A DNA stretch of 64,000 nucleotides from an uncultured Chitinophaga sp. (GTDB taxonomy: Bacteria > Bacteroidota > Bacteroidia > Chitinophagales > Chitinophagaceae), in contig NZ_CALEJS010000033.1 of NCBI RefSeq assembly GCF_937898475.1, forward strand, positions 1 through 64,000, in the 5' to 3' direction. Both the position numbers and the translations under genes were made by a program. Positions within the stretch are counted from its first letter, which is position 1, and each line of letters opens with the position of its first letter. The notes beneath the pieces were generated by a model. It saw only the letters and a program-made list of their open reading frames with translations. It did no database searches and was not told the origin of the DNA. Of the stretch, positions 8,735 through 15,266 are shown piece by piece.

Positions 8735-10030
8735 ATGAAGCTCCTCGTTATTCTTCACGTTATCTGCATGTCACTCTGCGCTCAGCTCTCTTTTTCACAA
8801 ACGGGCAATGATCAACTGGCAGCTACCATCCTGGCAGATAGCCGGCTGGACACGATCCAGGCACGCGCACTTCGCCTGCTGACAGGCTTCACCGCCGGCA
8901 CTTCCTACGGGGAAGTCTGGATCAGGGATTTCAACACCTTCATCAATGGCTCGCTGCAGGTACATCCGCCGGAAAAAGTGAAAGACATGCTCCTGCTGTT
9001 TTTCAAAATGCAGGGCCCCGGCGGCGATATCGTAGACGGCATGATCGACACGGCAAAAGCCAGCGGGGGGTATAAATTCCGCTATTCGGCGTTGGCCCCC
9101 GGTTGGGCCGCCCACAAGAACACGGTGGAAACAGACCAGGAATCTTCCCTGATCCAGGCCGTGAAGAAATATATTGACGCCACCGGCGACCGCTCCATCC
9201 TTACCATACAAATAGACGGCAGATCTGTGCTGCAGCGCATGGAAACCGCGCTGGATTACCTACTCCGCGAAAGATGGTCGCCTGATTACGGACTGATCAC
9301 CGGCGCCACCACTATAGACTGGGGCGATGTGCAACCGGAAACCGGTTGGGGTGTTGCTATCAACGACAAAACCAAATGGGCCATCGATATCTATGACAAC
9401 GCGATGTTCGTACTCGCTCTGCAGGATCTGCAGGCCATGTTAGCCCCCGGTTACAAACCGCTGAAGAATTGGAAAAATATTGAAAACCAGGTGCGCGCCG
9501 ATGTTCGCAAACATCTCTGGATGAAGAACGCACAAAAGTATCTGCCGCATCTCTATCTCAATGGCAGTCCCTTCTCTCCCGCCTTTAATGAAAAGGAGAT
9601 CCTATATACCGGCGGAACCGCCTGCGCCATTCTGGCCGGCTTCCATACCCGCGAAGAAATTGCCGCCATCAACCGGCAAATGGTACAGGCCGCAGGTAAA
9701 GAACAACATGCTACCATCGGCATCACCGTTTATCCTCCCTATCCGCTAAAAGAATTTCCGAATATGAAGCCGTACCTGTATCAGAACGCGGGCGACTGGA
9801 CCTGGTTTGGGGGTCGCATGATACAGGCGCTTATCAAAAATGGATTTATTAAAGAAGCCTGTGACGAACTGACCCCCATGATAGACAGGGCCATTGCCAA
9901 CAAAGGCTTTTTCGAGTGGTACGATGTACAAACGGGTCAACCAAAAGGTTCGGGAGATTTCAGGGGGGAAGCGGGAGTACTCTACGATGTTATTCAGTTA
10001 TTACGACAGTGGGCCATGCTAAATAAATAA
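8735..10030 (+). CDS. Secreted (alpha/alpha)6-barrel glycosidase-like protein
   Basis: I chose the ATG at 8735 (MKLLVILHVICMSLCAQLSFSQ) because it gives a clean signal peptide and lies downstream of the promoter; an in-frame ATG at 8696 falls upstream of the -7 element. The mature protein (431 aa with signal) is rich in aromatic residues and helical hairpins like six-hairpin glycosidases. Conserved-looking segments are GEVWIRDFNTFINGSL near residue 62, HKNTVETDQESSLIQAVKKYI near 125, GATTIDWGDVQPETGWG near 190, WAIDIYDNAMFVLAL near 215 and GDWTWFGGRMIQAL near 350. Several Asp and Glu residues in these segments are candidate catalysts. I cannot place it in a numbered GH family. Its position between a GntR regulator and SusC/SusD suggests it trims the same oligosaccharide as the GH38 enzyme. 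Confidence 0.6.
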   Translation: MKLLVILHVICMSLCAQLSFSQTGNDQLAATILADSRLDTIQARALRLLTGFTAGTSYGEVWIRDFNTFINGSLQVHPPEKVKDMLLLFFKMQGPGGDIVDGMIDTAKASGGYKFRYSALAPGWAAHKNTVETDQESSLIQAVKKYIDATGDRSILTIQIDGRSVLQRMETALDYLLRERWSPDYGLITGATTIDWGDVQPETGWGVAINDKTKWAIDIYDNAMFVLALQDLQAMLAPGYKPLKNWKNIENQVRADVRKHLWMKNAQKYLPHLYLNGSPFSPAFNEKEILYTGGTACAILAGFHTREEIAAINRQMVQAAGKEQHATIGITVYPPYPLKEFPNMKPYLYQNAGDWTWFGGRMIQALIKNGFIKEACDELTPMIDRAIANKGFFEWYDVQTGQPKGSGDFRGEAGVLYDVIQLLRQWAMLNK

Positions 10031-10125
10031 ATGGTTAGCTATTAGCCGTCAGCTTTTAGCTGTTGTTGTTGGTGATTGTATTCGCTGCGATCACTAACGG
10101 CTGACAGCTTTGTTGCTGGCTGCTG
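10031..10125. repeat. Imperfect intergenic inverted repeat with TTAGC motifs
   Basis: The gap between the glycosidase and SusC genes carries low-complexity TTAGC/GCTGAC motifs, with AGCCGT (left) and ACGGCT (right) pairing in an imperfect stem. A similar TTAGC-rich stretch lies at 43097-43135. These look like members of a small intergenic repeat family and may form a weak hairpin; no promoter matching TAnnTTTG was seen here. Confidence 0.35.
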
Positions 10126-10179
10126 AAAAACTGCCATCTCCACTTTTAAACATCCTTTCATAAACAAAAAAACCAGGTT

Positions 10180-13100
10180 ATGAAGCAAAGATTCATTTTT
10201 GTCATTGCATGTATGCTGCTTGCAGTAAATGTAATGGCGCAGCTCCGTATAAGCGGGCGGGTTACAGATGCAAAAGACGCATCGCCGCTGCCCAACGTGA
10301 CCCTACAGGTGAAAGGTACCAGCACCGGTACCATTACGGATGTAGACGGAAACTATACCATTACGGTGCCCGGCAGCAGCTCTGTGCTGATCTTTTCCTA
10401 CACCGGCTATGCCCCCAAGGAAGTACCGGTGGGCAGCCAGACCACGCTGAATGTTGGTCTTGAAATGAAAGCCAACCAGCTCACAGATGTGGTGGTGGTT
10501 GGTTATGGTACTGTAAAGAAGTCTGACCTTACCGGTGCGGTAAGCACCATCAAGGCAGAACAGCTGATGGACAAGCCCGTACCCAATGTATCGCAGGCAC
10601 TGCAGGGCAAGATACCCGGCGTGGATGTAAACATTAACAGCAGCGCACCCGGACAGACAGCGAAGGTGAGGGTGCGCGGTATCGGCTCCATCAACTCCAA
10701 CATTGATCCGCTGTACGTGGTGGATGGTGTGATCGGCGTAGATGCCAACCAGCTCAATCCAAGTGACATCGCCTCCCTGGAAGTGCTGAAAGACGCTTCT
10801 TCCACCGCCATCTTCGGCGCCAGGGGCTCTAACGGCGTTATCCTGGTGACCACCAAACGGGGTATCCGCGGCGACCGCGCGCCACGCATCTCCTACGAAG
10901 GTAACGTGAACGTAAGCACGCTGGCCAGGCATGTGAAAACACTGAACTCAGACCAGTTCATCAAAGTGTATAACGAAGCCTTTGCCAATGCTACCAAGTT
11001 CGACCCTGCAGGCGGCACCTGGGCCCCGCCCGTGGAGCTGAACCACGCCAGCCTGCCCAAACTGTTTGATGAAAACGACAAACCGCTGTACAATACCAAC
11101 TGGGAGAAAGAAGTGTACAAACCCGCTGTTTCTCACAGCCACTACCTGCTGATGCAGGGCGGCAGCGAAAAATCGGCTTACAGCCTTTCCCTGGGTTACC
11201 TGGACCAGAACGGCCTGATGTTGGAGTCCTGGTTCAAACGTTATTCTGTGCGCTTAACGATGGATAACGACGTCAATAAATGGCTCACTGTTGGCGGCAA
11301 CATCTCCTTCATCTCCGGTAAACAAAGGGTGGTATCAGACGGTAACGGCGCCCTCAACGTACCCCGCATGGTGGCAGAAGAAGTGCCCATCCTGCCGGTG
11401 AAATACCCGGATGGCACCTGGGCAGGTAATAACGACATCGCAGGCCTGGAAGGCGGTCCCAACCCGGTGCACATCGCCCAGAGCAGGTACACCATCAACA
11501 ATACCCTGCTGGCGATGGGAGATGCTTACCTCCTGTTCCACATTACCAAAGACCTCGATTTTAAAACAGACATTGGTTATAACCTCAACGGACAAAAGAA
11601 CAATTTCTACTCAGGCATAGACTTGCCTCACCTGTCGCAAGACCAGGGCGGCGATGCAAGCATCACTAATTTCACCAACACCTACTGGCAGTCTGAGAAC
11701 TACCTCACCTGGAACAAACAGATCAATGCCCGTCAGAAAATGACGGCTTTGCTGGGGATCTCCTTCCAGCAGTATAACCAGGAGCAGTCCAACGCAGAGT
11801 CACAGAATTTCATCTCCGATTTCTTCCAGTGGCATAACCTGGGCGCCGGCTCCGTACGCCAGGCCATTGGTTCGTCGGATTATAAATGGACGATGAACTC
11901 CTACTTTGCACGTGTTACCTATAACATAGACGGCAAATACCTGTTCACCGCTACCGGCCGTTATGATGGTTCTTCCAAATTCGGAGAAGACAACAAATAC
12001 GGCTTCTTCCCTTCTGTGGGCGCCGCCTGGAATATCTCTGAAGAAAATTTCATGAAACAATATGCCTGGCTGAACAACCTGAAAGTGCGCGCCAGCTATG
12101 GCCTCTCCGGCAACCAGGAAATACCGCAGTACCGTTCACTGCCGCAGATTTCGCCCAACAATACCGTACTGGGAGGCGCCAACCAGGCCAGCCTGCTGCC
12201 GGGGTATATTGGCAACTCCGGCCTGAAATGGGAACGCTCCCTGCAGTTTGACGCCGGTGTGGAAGCTGCCCTGTTTGACGGCCGTATCAATATGAACGTG
12301 GACTACTATCGCCGTACCACCAAAGACCTGCTGCTGCAGGCGCCCATTGCATGGTCTGCCGGTATGGTGGACGCCAATATCTACCAGAACGTAGGTTCTG
12401 TACGTAACACCGGTATAGAAGTGAACCTGCATACGGAGAATATCAAGTCTAAAAACTTCAGGTGGTCTACCGACTACATCTTCGCATCCAACAAGAACGA
12501 GATCCTGAAACTGAACCAGGGCAATGCAGACATTTTCCCGGGCCCTAATTTCCTCGGGCAAACGAATGTACTGCGCGTAGGTTCTCCTATCGGATCTTTC
12601 TACGGTATGACCCGCCTGGGCACCTATAGTGAAGACGAAGCGGCAGAAGCAGCGGAGCACAGCCTGAAACCCGGCGACAGGAAATATCTCTATAACAAAG
12701 ACGGCAGCCCTTACTACAGCATCATCGGACGCGCCTATCCCAAATGGACAGGCACTTTCTCCAGCACGATCAATTACAAGAACTGGGACTTCTCATTTGA
12801 CATACGTTTTGTACAGGGCGTAAATACTGCCGCCACCTTTAAACATTCTACAGAGGATCGCCAGACACTGGCCAACAGCCTTGCTACCGTACTGAATGCC
12901 TGGACACCACAGAACCAGAATACAATGATCGCCCAGGTACGCAGCTATAAGTTCACACAGGATTCACATTTTGATACCTGGTGGGTAGAAGATGGCTCTT
13001 ACATCCGCGGACAGAACTTTACACTGGGGTATACAATGCCGGCTTCCTTTAACCAGCGAACAGGCATCCAGAAATTACGTATATACGCCAGCGTACAGAA

Positions 13101-13254
13101 CCTGTTCCTGATCACCAAATATACCGGCTACGATCCCGAGGTAGACACCTTTGTTTCCGGTTATGGTTCCAACACCGGTTTTTCACAGAACCTGGACTTC
13201 TTCTCCTATCCCAGGCCCCGCGTATGGAACCTGGGCGTATCATTAGGCTTCTAA
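10180..13254 (+). CDS. SusC/RagA-family TonB-dependent outer-membrane transporter
   Basis: A 1024-residue protein with a signal peptide (residues 1-21, ending NVMAQ). It then has a carboxypeptidase-D-like regulatory domain (ISGRVTDAKDASPLPNVTLQVKG to about residue 95), a TonB-box-like stretch and the family signature DVVVVGYGTVKKSDLTGAVS. The plug domain follows (IPGVDVNINS, VRVRGIGSINSNIDPLYVVDG, LEVLKDASSTAIFGARGSNGVILVTTKRG), then a long beta-barrel ending in RPRVWNLGVSLGF. The protein imports oligosaccharides across the outer membrane using TonB energy, with the SusD lipoprotein encoded next door as lid. The surrounding mannosidase, phosphomannose isomerase and kinase genes suggest a mannose-containing glycan as cargo. 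The 149-nt upstream gap holds only imperfect repeats, so it may be read through from the glycosidase gene. Confidence 0.96.
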   Translation: MKQRFIFVIACMLLAVNVMAQLRISGRVTDAKDASPLPNVTLQVKGTSTGTITDVDGNYTITVPGSSSVLIFSYTGYAPKEVPVGSQTTLNVGLEMKANQLTDVVVVGYGTVKKSDLTGAVSTIKAEQLMDKPVPNVSQALQGKIPGVDVNINSSAPGQTAKVRVRGIGSINSNIDPLYVVDGVIGVDANQLNPSDIASLEVLKDASSTAIFGARGSNGVILVTTKRGIRGDRAPRISYEGNVNVSTLARHVKTLNSDQFIKVYNEAFANATKFDPAGGTWAPPVELNHASLPKLFDENDKPLYNTNWEKEVYKPAVSHSHYLLMQGGSEKSAYSLSLGYLDQNGLMLESWFKRYSVRLTMDNDVNKWLTVGGNISFISGKQRVVSDGNGALNVPRMVAEEVPILPVKYPDGTWAGNNDIAGLEGGPNPVHIAQSRYTINNTLLAMGDAYLLFHITKDLDFKTDIGYNLNGQKNNFYSGIDLPHLSQDQGGDASITNFTNTYWQSENYLTWNKQINARQKMTALLGISFQQYNQEQSNAESQNFISDFFQWHNLGAGSVRQAIGSSDYKWTMNSYFARVTYNIDGKYLFTATGRYDGSSKFGEDNKYGFFPSVGAAWNISEENFMKQYAWLNNLKVRASYGLSGNQEIPQYRSLPQISPNNTVLGGANQASLLPGYIGNSGLKWERSLQFDAGVEAALFDGRINMNVDYYRRTTKDLLLQAPIAWSAGMVDANIYQNVGSVRNTGIEVNLHTENIKSKNFRWSTDYIFASNKNEILKLNQGNADIFPGPNFLGQTNVLRVGSPIGSFYGMTRLGTYSEDEAAEAAEHSLKPGDRKYLYNKDGSPYYSIIGRAYPKWTGTFSSTINYKNWDFSFDIRFVQGVNTAATFKHSTEDRQTLANSLATVLNAWTPQNQNTMIAQVRSYKFTQDSHFDTWWVEDGSYIRGQNFTLGYTMPASFNQRTGIQKLRIYASVQNLFLITKYTGYDPEVDTFVSGYGSNTGFSQNLDFFSYPRPRVWNLGVSLGF

Positions 13255-13272
13255 CAATTCAAATTGAAAACA

Positions 13273-14778
13273 ATGAAGGCATTAAAACATATCCTGGTAG
13301 CGGCTTTGATACTACTGAGCTTTTCGTGTAAAAAGTTCCTGGAAGAAAAGCCTACCGGTTTCATTTCTCCCGGCGCTGATCTTGCCGGTGAAAAAGTGGC
13401 ACGTGCATTTGCAAACGGCTGTTATCAGAACCTTACGGGATTGCTCAACGGGCAGTCTGGCTCCTATGGCGGCAATACCTACAATTTGCTGGAATTTATG
13501 ACCGGCAAAGCCAACAGCGATCTGGGGCAAACCGGTTTTGTGAATTTCCAGAACCTGAGCTATAACAACACTTCTTTCTATGTGGACACCTGGTGGCAGC
13601 AGCTCTACCTGGGCGTAGGCGCCTGTAACAATGCGCTGGAGTATATTCCCAAGGTAACCGGTGTGCCTGATGACGCCAAAAACAATATGCTGGCCGAAGC
13701 GCATGCATTGCGGGCGCTTTTCTACTTCTACCTGGTACGCATGTACGGCGCAGTGCCGATGGTAACCACTGTAGCTACCAGCGTGGACCAGATCAATATG
13801 CACCGTACACCTGCAAAGGCCATTTACGACAGCATCATCATACCAGACCTGCTGACCGCCGAAGCCGCTACCCTTCCCTGGCAGGACAATAACGGCTATG
13901 TATCACTGGGCGCGGTAAAATCCATCCTGGCCGATGTATACCTGACCTACGCCGGTGCAGCCATCAATGGCGGCAACCAGTACTATGCAGAATCTGCCAA
14001 AAGATCCAAAGAGGTGATCGATAACGGCGGTTATTCGCTGTTCTCCCGCTATACAGACATGAATAACCCGGCCAACAAGAACAGGGGCGAATTCATCTTC
14101 CAGGTGCAGTATGCCGCATCGGTACCGGCGCCTAATCCGCTGACACCGCTGCTGCTGCCCAACTATGCAGGGATCTCCTCTTATGCAGATGAATATGGAT
14201 CGGTATATCCTACGCCGCAGTTCATTGCATCTTTCCCGGACGGTGATAAAAGGGTGCAGGAAAGGCAGTTCTTCTTCACGAAGTATAAGAAGCGCAACAG
14301 CACTGATACCGTGCGTTTCCATGCTACATATGTATATAAGTACTTTGATTCTGCAGCAGTGGCCAACACCGCCAAATCAGACCTGAACTATACGCTGTAC
14401 CGCCTGGCCGATGTATACCTGATGTATGCAGAAGCGTCCAACCGGGCGGAAGGCGGTCCGAATGCCAATGCCATCACTTACGTGAATGCGATCCGCGCAC
14501 GGGCAGGACTGACGCCCATCGCGGCAATGTCGCAGGCGGCCTTTGAGCAGGAAGTATGGCTGCAACGTTATTATGAGCTGTGCTTTGAGAACAAGATGTG
14601 GTTTGATATGATCCGTACCAGGAAGGTGCATAACGATGTAACCGGCGCCTGGGACAATTTTGTGGGGCATAAAACGGTGTTCGGGGCGACGTTCGGGGAG
14701 AAACAGCTGTTATTCCCGTTACCGAAGCAGGAAACAGATGTGAACCCGAATCTGCTGCCGAACAACCCCGGGTTCTAA
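13273..14778 (+). CDS. SusD/RagB-family nutrient-binding outer-membrane lipoprotein
   Basis: A 501-residue protein when started at the ATG at 13273; a TTG at 13264 is also in frame but less likely. The N-terminus (ALILLSFSCKKF) is a lipoprotein signal with the lipidated Cys near residue 19. SusD features follow: the TPR-like helical region with MLAEAHALRALFYFYLVRMYGAVPMVT near residue 140, a typical SusD core with LTAEAATLPW, and the C-terminal part with YRLADVYLMYAEASNRAEGG, YVNAIRARAGLTPI and the closing LFPLPKQETDVNPNLLPNNPGF. It lies 18 nt after SusC, with which it forms the outer-membrane glycan capture complex. Surface location and glycan binding follow from the family; the ligand is inferred from the mannoside context. 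Confidence 0.95.
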   Translation: MKALKHILVAALILLSFSCKKFLEEKPTGFISPGADLAGEKVARAFANGCYQNLTGLLNGQSGSYGGNTYNLLEFMTGKANSDLGQTGFVNFQNLSYNNTSFYVDTWWQQLYLGVGACNNALEYIPKVTGVPDDAKNNMLAEAHALRALFYFYLVRMYGAVPMVTTVATSVDQINMHRTPAKAIYDSIIIPDLLTAEAATLPWQDNNGYVSLGAVKSILADVYLTYAGAAINGGNQYYAESAKRSKEVIDNGGYSLFSRYTDMNNPANKNRGEFIFQVQYAASVPAPNPLTPLLLPNYAGISSYADEYGSVYPTPQFIASFPDGDKRVQERQFFFTKYKKRNSTDTVRFHATYVYKYFDSAAVANTAKSDLNYTLYRLADVYLMYAEASNRAEGGPNANAITYVNAIRARAGLTPIAAMSQAAFEQEVWLQRYYELCFENKMWFDMIRTRKVHNDVTGAWDNFVGHKTVFGATFGEKQLLFPLPKQETDVNPNLLPNNPGF

Positions 14779-14837
14779 TTCATATGTTCATACATACTGG
14801 ATGGTTTGAGGGTTTGAAAGTTTTTGGTTGTTTAAAA

Positions 14838-14897
14838 GTTGGAGTTAAGGTTCAGGGGTGCGGCCGGGTTACAGCCCGGCCGTCCTGAACCTCCAAC
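14838..14897. terminator. Long GC-rich hairpin after SusD
   Basis: Nested complementary arms GTTGGAG/CTCCAAC, AGGTTCAGG/CCTGAACCT and CGGCCGGG (14861-14868)/CCCGGCCG (14875-14882) make a strong stem-loop about 60 nt long. It lies 60 nt after the SusD stop and could end or attenuate the SusCD transcript. It has no T-run directly after it, so classical Rho-independent termination is uncertain; it may act as an mRNA 3'-end stabiliser. Confidence 0.5.
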
Positions 14898-15042
14898 GAA
14901 AGACGGTTTAGCGTTTGGAGATTGCTTCGTTGCGGCTGCCTGCAATACGGGGAGGAGAAGCAAACGGGTCTACTATCCCGTCAATGCAAGGCCCGAAGGG
15001 CCTTTGAGGGAGCCGGGCCGAAGCAATCTTCAGCGTTAGTTG

Positions 15043-15184
15043 TTTAAAGGATTGCTTCGTCGCGCCACGCGCGGGGCCTGGAAGGCTTCCCGCTATGACG
15101 GGAGATGAAGACCCGTTTGCCATTTAAAGGATTGCTTCGTTGCGCCACGCGCGGGGTCTGGAAGGCTTCCCGCTATGACGGGAG
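15043..15184. repeat. Tandem 80-bp direct repeat with GATTGCTTCGT core
   Basis: Two units start at 15043 and 15123. Their first 62 bases differ at only two positions (c to t twice). Each runs from TTTAAAGGATTGCTTCGT to CGCTATGACGGGAG. On the other strand the ends read CGTCATAGCGGGA and GACGAAGCAATC, resembling the widespread CGTCATTGCGAGGA...GACGAAGCAATC intergenic repeats I know from many bacterial genomes. The near identity points to recent duplication. Confidence 0.75.
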
Positions 15185-15217
15185 GGAGATCGTTTCAAAC
15201 TTTCAAACCCTTAACTG

Positions 15218-15255
15218 TTTGTTTTCTCGAATTATGTCCATATGTTTGTACATAT
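15218..15255 (+). promoter_or_regulatory. Promoter with the same 16-bp palindrome, before the GH38 operon
   Basis: TTTG at 15218-15221, a 19-nt spacer and TATGTTTG at 15241-15248 match the Bacteroidota -33/-7 pattern. ATATGTTTGTACATAT at 15240-15255 is identical to 8702-8717. The predicted start near 15252 gives a leader of about 15 nt before the ATG at 15267. This ties the GH38-to-ROK gene cluster and the glycosidase at 8735 to one regulator, most likely the GntR protein at 7764-8495. Confidence 0.68.
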
Positions 15256-15266
15256 ACCTTTTGCGA

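Larger units (their letters stand above)
14809..15211. repeat. Composite repeat element with 15-bp terminal inverted repeats
   Basis: AGGGTTTGAAAGTTT at 14809-14823 is perfectly complementary to 15197-15211, so the whole 403-bp block is bounded by inverted repeats of the GGTTTGA family seen elsewhere in this window. Inside are a long GC-rich hairpin (14838-14897), an inverted pair GATTGCTTCG (14920-14929) / CGAAGCAATC (15019-15028), and a tandem 80-bp duplication (15043-15184). No transposase is present. It may be a non-autonomous element or layered insertions of small intergenic repeats. Confidence 0.6.
14779..15217. other. 439-nt intergenic stretch filled with nested repeats
   Basis: No gene is supported between SusD and the promoter of the GH38 gene. 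The stretch holds a possible third palindrome copy, ATATGTTCATACATA at 14782-14796, four bases after the SusD stop. It also holds a composite repeat element at 14809-15211, described in separate entries. Short open frames here are built from the repeats and carry no recognisable protein. A transcript from SusD would meet strong hairpins before reaching the GH38 promoter. Confidence 0.7.

Noticed and set aside
15043..15184. Tandem 80-bp repeat as a possible CRISPR array
   Set aside because: Only two contiguous units without unique spacers and no cas genes; it is a direct duplication of an intergenic repeat.
15105..15266. 54-codon N-terminal extension of the GH38 gene
   Set aside because: It is translated from the tandem repeat and the promoter, and would hide the signal peptide starting at 15267.
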